In this document: piece after piece, positions 57,102 through 64,000 of the stretch | Layout: each line of letters opens with the position of its first letter | How positions within the stretch are numbered: the first letter of the stretch is position 1 | Source of the DNA: DATGLG01 sp035294245 | Lineage (GTDB): Bacteria; Pseudomonadota; Alphaproteobacteria; JACZXZ01 | Direction of reading: 5' to 3' | Assembly (NCBI GenBank): GCA_035294245.1 | Contig: DATGLG010000057.1 | Location: forward strand, 94,198-158,197 | DNA: 64,000 nt | Program-made: the position numbers and the translations under genes | The notes under the pieces: generated by a model | Told to the model about the DNA's origin: nothing | Database searches by the model: none | Seen by the model: the letters and a program-made list of their open reading frames with translations, nothing else

Positions 57102-57407
57102 TTACCAGCTTGACTTCACCATGCCCGGGATCTGCCCCGTCGAGGCGAGATCCCTGAGCGCGATGCGCGAGAGCTTGAACTTGCGATAATAGGCGCGCGA
57201 GCGGCCCGACAGCTCGCAACGATTCTTGACGCGCACGGGCGAGCTGTTGCGCGGCAATTCCGCCAGCTTCAGGCGAGCGGCGAAGCGCTCCTCGGCCGGC
57301 AGGGACTCGTTCTCCGCGACGGCCTTCAGCCTGGCACGGCGATTCGCATATTGCTTCGCCAGCCTCTGGCGACGCTTGTTCTTCTCGATGGCGCTCTTCT
57401 TGGCCAT
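57102..57407 (-). CDS. rpsN: 30S ribosomal protein S14, zinc-free long type
   Basis: A 101-residue S14 of the long form without the four zinc cysteines (only one Cys, in NRCELSGR). Signatures are AKKSAIEKNKRRQRLAKQYA and RKFKLSRIALRDLASTGQIPG. Follows rplE by 18 bases. Confidence 0.97.
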   Translation of the reverse strand: MAKKSAIEKNKRRQRLAKQYANRRARLKAVAENESLPAEERFAARLKLAELPRNSSPVRVKNRCELSGRSRAYYRKFKLSRIALRDLASTGQIPGMVKSSW

Positions 57408-57425
57408 GACCCGACCTCCTTACGG

Positions 57426-57968
57426 TCAGCTCGCGAACGGCATGGCGAACCCCTTGAGCAGCGCAAGCGCTTCCTGGTTCGTCTTCGCCGTCGTGACGAT
57501 GGTGATATCCATGCCGCGGATCTGCTCGACCTTGTCGTAGTCGATCTCGGGGAACACGATCTGCTCCTTGAGCCCGAAGGTGTAGTTCCCCCGTCCGTCG
57601 AAGCTCCTGTCCGAGAGACCGCGGAAATCCCGCACGCGCGGCAGGGCGATGGTGACGAGGCGATCGAGGAACTCGTACATGCGCTCGCGCCGGAGCGTCA
57701 CCTTGCAGCCGATCTTCTGGCCCTGCCGCAGCTTGAAATTGGCGATCGACTTGCGCGCGGTCGTCACCAGCGGCTTCTGGCCCGAGATGCGCGCCAGCTC
57801 CTCGACGGCGACGTTGATCCGCTTGCTGTCGCCCGCGGCTTGGCCCACACCCATGTTGATGACGATCTTCTCAAGCTTCGGAACCTCCATGGGATTCCGG
57901 TACTGGAACTGCTTCATCAGCTCCGGCTTGACGACCTTCTCGTAATGCTCGCGCAGTCTGGCTGGCAT
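57426..57968 (-). CDS. rplE: 50S ribosomal protein L5
   Basis: A 180-residue L5, 5S rRNA-binding. Core stretches: NPMEVPKLEKIVINMGVG, ITGQ-type region here ISGQKPLVTTARKSIANFKL, and FPEIDYDKVEQIRGMDITI near the end. Follows rplX by 11 bases. Confidence 0.97.
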   Translation of the reverse strand: MPARLREHYEKVVKPELMKQFQYRNPMEVPKLEKIVINMGVGQAAGDSKRINVAVEELARISGQKPLVTTARKSIANFKLRQGQKIGCKVTLRRERMYEFLDRLVTIALPRVRDFRGLSDRSFDGRGNYTFGLKEQIVFPEIDYDKVEQIRGMDITIVTTAKTNQEALALLKGFAMPFAS

Positions 57969-57979
57969 GGCCGTGCTAC

Positions 57980-58297
57980 CTATCTGTCGATGATCTCGCC
58001 GGACCGCTTGGCGAAGCGGACCTTGCGATCGCCCTCGATCACCTTGAAGCCGACGCGGGTCGGCTTGTCGTCCTTGGGATCGATATGGGCGACGTTCGAA
58101 ATGTGAATTGGCGCTTCCTGCTCGACGATGCCGCCGGCGCTGCGCGCGGTCGGTCGCGTGTGCCGCTTCACCACATTGATGCCGCGCACGACGACGCGAT
58201 TCTCGGCGGGCAGCACCTTGAGGACCTCGCCGCGCTTGCCCCTGTCCCGGCCCGTGAGCACTGCGACCGTGTCGCCCTTCTTGATTCTTGCCGCCAT
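57980..58297 (-). CDS. rplX: 50S ribosomal protein L24
   Basis: A 105-residue L24 with the KOW motif KKGDTVAVLTGRDRGKRGEV near the start, an assembly initiator of the large subunit. The ATG at 58297 overlaps the rplN stop by one base (TGATG). The region upstream in the same frame is not coding. Confidence 0.96.
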   Translation of the reverse strand: MAARIKKGDTVAVLTGRDRGKRGEVLKVLPAENRVVVRGINVVKRHTRPTARSAGGIVEQEAPIHISNVAHIDPKDDKPTRVGFKVIEGDRKVRFAKRSGEIIDR

Positions 58298-58665
58298 CAC
58301 AGCACCTCCGGCGCGAGCGAGATGATCTTCATGTATTTCTTCGCGCGCAGCTCGCGGGTCACCGGCCCAAAGATGCGGGTGCCGATCGGCTCGCCCTGCT
58401 TGTTGATCAGCACCGCCGCGTTGCGGTCGAAGCGGATCGAGCTGCCGTCGGCGCGGCGGATCGCCTTGGCGGTCCGCACGATGACGGCGTGATGAACGTC
58501 GCCCTTCTTCACGCGCCCCCGCGGGATCGCATCCTTGACCGAGACGACGATGACATCGCCGACCGAGGCGAATTTGCGCTTGGAGCCGCCGAGCACCTTG
58601 ATGCACTGCACCCGGCGCGCACCGGAATTGTCGGCGACCTCCAGGTTCGTCTGCATCTGGATCAT
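58297..58665 (-). CDS. rplN: 50S ribosomal protein L14
   Basis: A 122-residue L14, exactly the usual length. Signatures are MIQMQTNLEVADNSGARRVQ and KKGDVHHAVIVRTAKAIRR; ends REKKYMKIISLAPEVL-like. Follows rpsQ by 18 bases and overlaps rplX by one. Confidence 0.97.
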   Translation of the reverse strand: MIQMQTNLEVADNSGARRVQCIKVLGGSKRKFASVGDVIVVSVKDAIPRGRVKKGDVHHAVIVRTAKAIRRADGSSIRFDRNAAVLINKQGEPIGTRIFGPVTRELRAKKYMKIISLAPEVL

Positions 58666-58683
58666 GACTCGAGATCCTTCCCT

Positions 58684-58938
58684 TTATCCGTTGGCGGCGG
58701 CTGGCTGCTCGTCCGTCACCACTTCCCAGCGCTTGCGCCTGGAAAGCGGCCGGCACTCGCGGATCCGCACCGTGTCGCCGACCTTGAAGCGGTTCGCCTC
58801 GTCATGCGCCATGAAGCGCTTCGAGCGCGTGACATACTTCTTGTAGATCGGATGCTGCACCCGACGGTCGACGCGAACCACGACGGTCTTGTCGGCCGCG
58901 TCGCTCACCACCACACCTTGCAATACGCGCCTGGGCAT
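58684..58938 (-). CDS. rpsQ: 30S ribosomal protein S17
   Basis: An 84-residue S17: MPRRVLQGVVVSDAADKTV, the core HPIYKKYVTRSKRFMAHDE and GDTVRIRECRPLSRRKRWEV. The ATG at 58938 is used; a GTG one codon earlier is also in frame. Follows rpmC by nine bases. Confidence 0.96.
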   Translation of the reverse strand: MPRRVLQGVVVSDAADKTVVVRVDRRVQHPIYKKYVTRSKRFMAHDEANRFKVGDTVRIRECRPLSRRKRWEVVTDEQPAAANG

Positions 58939-58947
58939 CACCTACTC

Positions 58948-59157
58948 CTACGAGGCCTTCTTCTGCTGGTTGCGGCGCTCGCCGAGGATCGTCTTGATCC
59001 GCGCGATGTCGCGCCGCACCTGCCTGACTTGCACCGTGTTCTCGAGCTGGCCGCTCGCCTTGCGGAAGCGCAGGTTGAACGCCTCCTTGCGCAAGCCGAG
59101 GAGCTGCTCCTTGAGCTCGTCCGTGGTCTTCATCTTGAGGTCCTGTGCCGAGGCCAT
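58948..59157 (-). CDS. rpmC: 50S ribosomal protein L29
   Basis: A 69-residue L29: two helices with ELKEQLLGLRKEAFNLRFRK and RRDIARIKTILGER. Located at the peptide exit. Starts three bases after the rplP stop. Confidence 0.96.
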   Translation of the reverse strand: MASAQDLKMKTTDELKEQLLGLRKEAFNLRFRKASGQLENTVQVRQVRRDIARIKTILGERRNQQKKAS

Positions 59158-59160
59158 GGC

Positions 59161-59580
59161 TCAGTGCTCCTCGCCGAGACGGGTGACGAATTTGGTGCGG
59201 ATCGGCAGCTTCGCCGAGGCGAGCTCCATCGCCTCGAGCGCCGTGGCGCGCGGCACGCCGTCCATCTCGAACATGATGCGGCCGGGATGGACGCGGCAGC
59301 ACCAGAACTCGGGCGTGCCCTTGCCGGAGCCCATGCGCACCTCGGCGGGCTTCTTCGACACCGGCACGTCCGGGAACACCCGGATCCAGACCCGGCCCAC
59401 GCGCTTGATGTGGCGGGTGATCGCGCGCCGCGCCGCCTCGATCTGCCGCGCGGTGACGCGGCCGGGCTCGACGGCCTTGAGCCCGTACGCTCCGAAATTG
59501 AGCGCGGTGCCGCCCGAGGCCAGGCCGTGGATGCGGCCCTTGTGCTGCTTGCGGTACTTGGTTCGCTTCGGCTGAAGCAT
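59161..59580 (-). CDS. rplP: 50S ribosomal protein L16
   Basis: A 139-residue L16 with MLQPKRTKYRKQHKGRIHG, RITARQIEAARRAI-type region here VTARQIEAARRAITRHIKR, and RMGSGKGTPEFWCCRVHPGR. It helps form the A-site tRNA region. Follows rpsC by 18 bases. Confidence 0.97.
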   Translation of the reverse strand: MLQPKRTKYRKQHKGRIHGLASGGTALNFGAYGLKAVEPGRVTARQIEAARRAITRHIKRVGRVWIRVFPDVPVSKKPAEVRMGSGKGTPEFWCCRVHPGRIMFEMDGVPRATALEAMELASAKLPIRTKFVTRLGEEH

Positions 59581-59598
59581 CGTCGGTTCCTCTATTCC

Positions 59599-60276
59599 TC
59601 AGCGCGCGACTTGCTGCTCGGCGAGGCGCTTGTCCTGCGCCATCGGGTCGTGCGTCAGGATCTCGCCCTTGAACACCCAGACCTTGACGCCGCAGGTGCC
59701 GTAGGTGGTCTTCGCGGTCGCGACCCCGTAGTCGATATCGGCGCGGAGCGTGTGGAGCGGCACGCGGCCCTCGCGATACCACTCGACCCGCGCGATCTCG
59801 GCGCCGCCGAGGCGGCCGCTGCAGGTGATGCGGATGCCCTGGGCGCCGAGCCGCATCGCCGACTGCACGGCGCGCTTCATGGCGCGCCGGAAGGCCACGC
59901 GGCGCTCGAGCTGCTGGGCGATGTTCTCGGCGACGAGCCGCGCCTCGAGCTCGGGCTTGCGGATCTCGACGATGTTGAGGTGGACCTCGCTGTTCGTCAT
60001 CTTCGAGAGATCCTGGCGCAGCTTCTCGATGTCGGCGCCCTTCTTGCCGATGACGACGCCGGGCCGCGCCGTGTGGATCGTGATGCGCGCTTTCTTGGCG
60101 GGCCGCTCGATCACCACGCGGGCGACGCCCGCCTGGGCGAGGCGATCGTGCAGATACTGGCGCAGCTTGAGATCCTCGTGCAGGAGGCCGGCATAGTCGT
60201 TATCGGCGTACCAGCGGGAATCCCAGGTCCGGTTGATGCCGAGGCGCAGCCCCGTCGGATTGACTTTGTGACCCAT
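59599..60276 (-). CDS. rpsC: 30S ribosomal protein S3
   Basis: A 225-residue S3 with KVNPTGLRLGINRTWDSRWY at the start, the KH domain motif GVVIGKKGADIEKLRQDL and the C-terminal GRLGGAEIARVEWYREGRVP. Its ATG overlaps the rplV stop by one base (TGATG). Confidence 0.97.
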   Translation of the reverse strand: MGHKVNPTGLRLGINRTWDSRWYADNDYAGLLHEDLKLRQYLHDRLAQAGVARVVIERPAKKARITIHTARPGVVIGKKGADIEKLRQDLSKMTNSEVHLNIVEIRKPELEARLVAENIAQQLERRVAFRRAMKRAVQSAMRLGAQGIRITCSGRLGGAEIARVEWYREGRVPLHTLRADIDYGVATAKTTYGTCGVKVWVFKGEILTHDPMAQDKRLAEQQVAR

Positions 60277-60671
60277 CAGGCCGTCTCCCCGGCTTGAGTT
60301 TCGCTCCGCTCGCGCACGACGATCCGGAGATTGCTGAACGGCTTCTCGATGCGAGCCCCGCGCCCGCGGGCGCGCGCATGGAAGCGCTTCATGACGAGCG
60401 CGCGTCCGACCGTGGCCTCCACCACATAGAGCCGGTCGACGTCGAGCTGATGATTGTTCTCCGCATTGGCGATCGCCGCCGCAAGGACCTTCTTGACCTC
60501 GACCGCGATGCGGCGGCGGGAGAAGGTGAGCTCGGCGAGCGCCTGCTCGGCGGCGAGGCCGCGGATGGTCTCGGCGACGAGGTTGAGCTTGCGCGGGCTC
60601 GTCCGGATGGAGCTCGAGAACGCCATCGCCTCGTTTTCCGCCAGTCGCCGCTCGGTTGCCTTCTTGCCCAT
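60276..60671 (-). CDS. rplV: 50S ribosomal protein L22
   Basis: A 131-residue L22, lining the exit tunnel through its beta hairpin. Core: SSIRTSPRKLNLVAETIRG, ANAENNHQLDVDRLYV and KRFHARARGRGARIEKPFS. A basic N-terminal extension of about 15 residues precedes the E. coli start. Starts two bases after rpsS. Confidence 0.96.
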   Translation of the reverse strand: MGKKATERRLAENEAMAFSSSIRTSPRKLNLVAETIRGLAAEQALAELTFSRRRIAVEVKKVLAAAIANAENNHQLDVDRLYVVEATVGRALVMKRFHARARGRGARIEKPFSNLRIVVRERSETQAGETA

Positions 60672-60673
60672 GG

Positions 60674-60952
60674 CTATTCCCTCTTCGCCTTCCGGTCCGC
60701 GGCGTGGCCGTGAAAGGTGCGGGTCGGCGAGAACTCGCCGAACTTATGACCGACCATGTTCTCGGTCACCAAGACGGGGATGAACTTGTGGCCGTTATAG
60801 ACGCCAAAGGTCAGCCCCACGAATTGGGGAAGAATGGTCGAGCGCCGCGACCACGTCTTGATCACTTCCTTGCGGCCGGACTCGCGCGACTTCTCCGCCT
60901 TCTTCAGCAGGTTTCCGTCGACGAACGGGCCTTTCCAAACAGAACGAGCCAC
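60674..60952 (-). CDS. rpsS: 30S ribosomal protein S19
   Basis: A 92-residue S19 with RSVWKGPFVDGNLLKKAE and the C-terminal core FVGLTFGVYNGHKFIPVLV, GHKFGEFSPTRTFHGH. Binds the 16S head with S13. Follows rplB by 12 bases. Confidence 0.97.
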   Translation of the reverse strand: MARSVWKGPFVDGNLLKKAEKSRESGRKEVIKTWSRRSTILPQFVGLTFGVYNGHKFIPVLVTENMVGHKFGEFSPTRTFHGHAADRKAKRE

Positions 60953-60964
60953 AGCAGAGCTCCC

Positions 60965-61795
60965 TTACTTCTCGAAACGGCGGCGCAGGATGTATTTGCG
61001 CGTCGCCTTGTTCTTGCGCGTCCGCTTGCCCTTGGTCGGAACACCCCAGGGGGTCACCGGATGGCGCCCGCCCTTGGTGCGGCCCTCGCCGCCGCCATGG
61101 GGGTGATCGATCGGGTTCATTGCCACGCCGCGGACGACCGGGCGCCGGCCGAGCCAGCGCGAGCGGCCGGCTTTGCCGATCTTGACGTTGGTATGGTCCG
61201 GGTTCGACACGGCGCCGATGGTCGCCATGCACTCCGCCCGCACCATCCTCACCTCGCCCGAGCCGAGCTTGAGCAGCGCATAGCCGGCGTCGCGGCCGAC
61301 AAGCTGCACATAGCTCCCGGCGGCGCGCGCGAGCTGGCCGCCCTTCCCGACCTTCATCTCCACATTGTGGACGATGGTGCCGATCGGGATATTGGCGAGG
61401 GGCATGGCATTGCCCGGCTTGATGTCCTCGCGCTCGCCCGCCACGACGGTGTCGCCCACCTTGAGGCGCTGCGGCGCCAGGATGTAGCTGAGCTCGCCGT
61501 CCTGATAGCGGATGAGCGCGATGAAGGCCGTGCGGTTCGGGTCGTATTCGAGACGCTCAACCACCGCCGGCATGCCCAGCTTGGCGCGGCGGGCGAAGTC
61601 GACGATGCGGTAGCGGCGCTTATGCCCGCCGCCCTTCTGCCACGAGGTGATGTGCCCGTGGTTGTTGCGCCCGCCGGTGCTCGTCTTGCCCTCGGTCAAC
61701 GACTTGACCGGCTTGCCCTTCCACAGCTCAGCCCGGTCGACCATCACGAGGCCGCGCAGGCCCGGCGTCACCGGCTTGAAGGTCTTGAGTGCCAT
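60965..61795 (-). CDS. rplB: 50S ribosomal protein L2
   Basis: A 276-residue L2, needed for subunit association and peptidyl transfer. Signatures: RNNHGHITSWQKGGGHKRRYR and the highly conserved VAMNPIDHPHGGGEGRT with the functional histidine. Follows rplW by 18 bases. Confidence 0.97.
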   Translation of the reverse strand: MALKTFKPVTPGLRGLVMVDRAELWKGKPVKSLTEGKTSTGGRNNHGHITSWQKGGGHKRRYRIVDFARRAKLGMPAVVERLEYDPNRTAFIALIRYQDGELSYILAPQRLKVGDTVVAGEREDIKPGNAMPLANIPIGTIVHNVEMKVGKGGQLARAAGSYVQLVGRDAGYALLKLGSGEVRMVRAECMATIGAVSNPDHTNVKIGKAGRSRWLGRRPVVRGVAMNPIDHPHGGGEGRTKGGRHPVTPWGVPTKGKRTRKNKATRKYILRRRFEK

Positions 61796-61813
61796 GGCTC
61801 GCGATCCTCGCCC

Positions 61814-62134
61814 TTAGATCCCGGTCGTCACGTCGATCGACTGCCCTTCGGCGAGCGAGACGATCGCTTTCTTGTAATCCGAGCGCTTGCCGGGACGCCC
61901 GCGCCAACGCTTGATCTTGCCGTGCACGTGCACGGTGTTGACCGCCTTGACCTTGACCTTGAAGAGCCCCTCGATCGCCGCCTTGATCTCGGGCTTGGTG
62001 GCGTCGAGCGGCACTCGGAAGGTCACCTGGCTGTGCTCCGAGCCGCGGGTGGACTTCTCGGTGATCACCGGCATGCGCACGATCTCGTACATGCGCTCCT
62101 GGCTCACCTGGGCCTTGCCGGAATGCCTCGTCAT
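61814..62134 (-). CDS. rplW: 50S ribosomal protein L23
   Basis: A 106-residue L23 at the exit site, docking point of trigger factor and SRP. Core: VRMPVITEKSTRGSEHSQVTF-type region and FKVKVKAVNTVHVHGKIKR. The ATG overlaps the rplD stop by four bases. Confidence 0.96.
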   Translation of the reverse strand: MTRHSGKAQVSQERMYEIVRMPVITEKSTRGSEHSQVTFRVPLDATKPEIKAAIEGLFKVKVKAVNTVHVHGKIKRWRGRPGKRSDYKKAIVSLAEGQSIDVTTGI

Positions 62135-62751
62135 CTCAATCTCTCCTGCAGCTTCTCGATCGCCGCCTTGGTGAGCACCAGGTTGTCGCGGCGCAGGATG
62201 TCGTAGACGTTCGCCCCTTGCTGCGGCAGCACGTCCACGCCGGGGATGTTGCGGGCCGCCCGCGCGAATTGCTCATCGAGCTCGGCGCCGTCGATGATGA
62301 GCACCGAGGACCAGCCGAGCTTGTCGAACTTGGCGGCGAGAAGCTTGGTCTTGGCCTCCTTCACCTTGGCCTCCTCGATCACCGTGAGCTTGCCCTCGGC
62401 CTGCTTGGCGGAAAGCGCCATCTTGAGCCCGAGCTTGCGCACCTTCTTCTGGAGGTCGAAGGCGTGGCTGCGCACGACGGGGCCAAAGATCACCGCACCG
62501 CCGCGAAACTGCGGCGAGCGCAGGCTGCCTTGACGCGCGCTGCCGGTGCCCTTCTGGCGATAGGGCTTCTTCGTCGTGCCGCTGATCTCCGAGATGCCCT
62601 TCGTCTTGTGGTTGCCGCTGCGGCGCTTGGCGAGCTGCCAGTTCACGACGCGGGCCAGGATATCCTTGCGAGGGCTGACGCCGAAGACGGTCTCGTCGAG
62701 GTCGAGCTCGCCCACGGACTTGTTGTCGAGATTGATGATCTTGGTCTTCAT
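62131..62751 (-). CDS. rplD: 50S ribosomal protein L4
   Basis: A 206-residue L4 with the tunnel loop TKKPYRQKGTGSARQGSLRS, and FGPVVRSHAFDLQKKVRKL. In E. coli L4 also represses the S10 operon; the leader needed for that lies outside this window. Starts five bases after rplC. Confidence 0.97.
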   Translation of the reverse strand: MKTKIINLDNKSVGELDLDETVFGVSPRKDILARVVNWQLAKRRSGNHKTKGISEISGTTKKPYRQKGTGSARQGSLRSPQFRGGAVIFGPVVRSHAFDLQKKVRKLGLKMALSAKQAEGKLTVIEEAKVKEAKTKLLAAKFDKLGWSSVLIIDGAELDEQFARAARNIPGVDVLPQQGANVYDILRRDNLVLTKAAIEKLQERLR

Positions 62752-62756
62752 GGCGC

Positions 62757-63485
62757 CTACGCCTCGCTCTTCTCGCCGGCGGGTTCGGCCGCGGGCGCCG
62801 CAACCGCGTCGCCCTTGCGCAAGGCGCCGGGGAACGGCAGATCCTTGGGTGCTGGCCGCTTGACCGCGTCGCGCACAAGCACATAGCCGCCGGCAGCGCC
62901 GGGCACGGCTCCCTCGATCATGAGCAGGCCCCGCGCCACATCCGTCGCGGCGACCTTGAGATTGAGCGTCGTGCGGCGGCGATCGCCCATATGCCCCGCC
63001 ATCTTCTTGTTCTTGAAGGTCTTGCCCGGATCCTGGCGATTGCCGGTCGAGCCGTGGCTGCGATGGGAGATCGACACGCCGTGGCTCGCCCGCAAGCCGC
63101 CGAAATTGTGGCGCTTCATGGCGCCGGCGAAGCCCTTGCCGATGGTGGTGCCCGTCACGTCGACGAACTGGCCGGCGACGAAGTGATCGACGGTCAGCTC
63201 CGCTCCCACCTCGATGAGGGCGTCGGGGGTGACGCGGAACTCGGCGACGCGGCGCTTGGGCTCGACCTTCGCCTTGGCGAAATGGCCGCGCAGACCCTTG
63301 CTGACGTTCTTCACCTTCGCCTTACCGATGCCGAGTTGCAGCGCGGTATAGCCGTCCTTCTCCGTCGTGCGCTGGGCGACGACCTGGCATCCTTCCACCC
63401 GAAGCACGGTGACCGGCACATGATCGCCGGCCTCGTTGAAGAGGCGGGTCATGCCGACCTTCTGCGCGATAAGCCCGGTGCGCAT
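62757..63485 (-). CDS. rplC: 50S ribosomal protein L3
   Basis: A 242-residue L3 with RTGLIAQKVGMTRLFNE, GTTIGKGFAGAMKRHNFGG and SHGSTGNRQDPGKTFKNKKM. The C-terminal tail of about 30 residues is rich in Ala, Glu and Pro and longer than in E. coli (209 residues). Follows rpsJ by 12 bases. Confidence 0.97.
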   Translation of the reverse strand: MRTGLIAQKVGMTRLFNEAGDHVPVTVLRVEGCQVVAQRTTEKDGYTALQLGIGKAKVKNVSKGLRGHFAKAKVEPKRRVAEFRVTPDALIEVGAELTVDHFVAGQFVDVTGTTIGKGFAGAMKRHNFGGLRASHGVSISHRSHGSTGNRQDPGKTFKNKKMAGHMGDRRRTTLNLKVAATDVARGLLMIEGAVPGAAGGYVLVRDAVKRPAPKDLPFPGALRKGDAVAAPAAEPAGEKSEA

Positions 63486-63497
63486 CGCTACCTTCCC

Positions 63498-63806
<309 letters not shown>

Positions 63807-63861
63807 CGTCTTTCTCGTCGCTGGGGTTCGCGCCTCGCGCTCGGCTGCGCACCTTGGCTGA

Positions 63862-64000
63862 TTATTGGATGATCTTGGCGACGACGCCGGCACCCACGGT
63901 GCGCCCGCCCTCGCGGATGGCGAAGCGCAGGCCCTCGTCCATCGCAATCGGCGCGATCAGCTCGACCTCCATCGCCACGTTGTCCCCCGGCATCACCATC
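63862..64000 (-). CDS. tuf: Elongation factor Tu, C-terminal part (truncated by window edge)
   Basis: Only the last 45 codons are inside the window. They read MPGDNVAMEVELIAPIAM then DEGLRFAIREGGRTVGAGVV and end AKIIQ with stop TAA at 63862-63864. This is the C-terminal beta-barrel domain of EF-Tu. The tuf-rpsJ order fits the str-S10 junction of alphaproteobacteria. Confidence 0.95.
   Translation of the reverse strand, partial: MVMPGDNVAMEVELIAPIAMDEGLRFAIREGGRTVGAGVVAKIIQ

Overview
The window is a 64 kb stretch of GC-rich chromosome from an alphaproteobacterium, most likely in or near the Rhodospirillales. That placement is inferred from gene content and order: an S10-spc-alpha ribosomal cluster with adk between secY and rpsM and no rpmJ or rpsD, an ATP12-type F1 assembly chaperone, DUF1489 and DUF1127 proteins, and an ornithine decarboxylase/homospermidine synthase pair. 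Coding density is high, many neighbours overlap by 1-4 bases, and no phage, IS element, CRISPR array, plasmid gene or integration scar was seen.

Left part (1-24 kb), accessory metabolism and transport: an ACS-type MFS transporter, a methyltransferase, a polyamine pair (ornithine decarboxylase then homospermidine synthase), an L-2-hydroxyglutarate oxidase-like flavoprotein, an orphan diiron protein, DUF1127 and LysE proteins, a DHA2 drug exporter, a DUF488/ferritin-like overlapping pair, a GT-C-like membrane protein and an acyl-CoA synthetase. A catabolic-looking cluster follows: HpaB-type monooxygenase, flavin reductase, RidA and DUF1028 on the minus strand, a divergent LysR regulator, then an iron-type alcohol dehydrogenase, a BenE-type symporter and MarC.

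Middle part (23-45 kb), oxidation of amino acids and odd-chain acyl-CoA: PutA followed with a 4-base overlap by a di-heme cytochrome; a leucine/isovalerate operon (PaaI thioesterase, isovaleryl-CoA dehydrogenase, DUF1989, SDR, a second acyl-CoA dehydrogenase, both biotin carboxylase subunits, DUF1489) with a LiuR-like MerR gene next to it and a palindrome in the operon promoter; malic enzyme; tRNA-Leu(GAG); lipB; and a propionyl-CoA carboxylase operon. These feed acetyl-CoA, propionyl-CoA and glutamate into central metabolism, and malic enzyme supplies pyruvate and NADPH.

Right part (44.6-64 kb), core housekeeping on the minus strand: the tail of tuf, then rpsJ through secY and adk; a separate strong promoter for rpsM-rpsK-rpoA-rplQ; a clear intrinsic terminator after rplQ; and a tightly coupled block of HtrA-type protease, rarA, rluC, a HAD phosphatase and the ATP12 chaperone, several starting with GTG or TTG. 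I found no clearly undescribed multi-gene system. The most testable unusual points are the LiuR-type promoter, the putA-cytochrome coupling, the extended ornithine decarboxylase and the HpaB/RidA/DUF1028 cluster.
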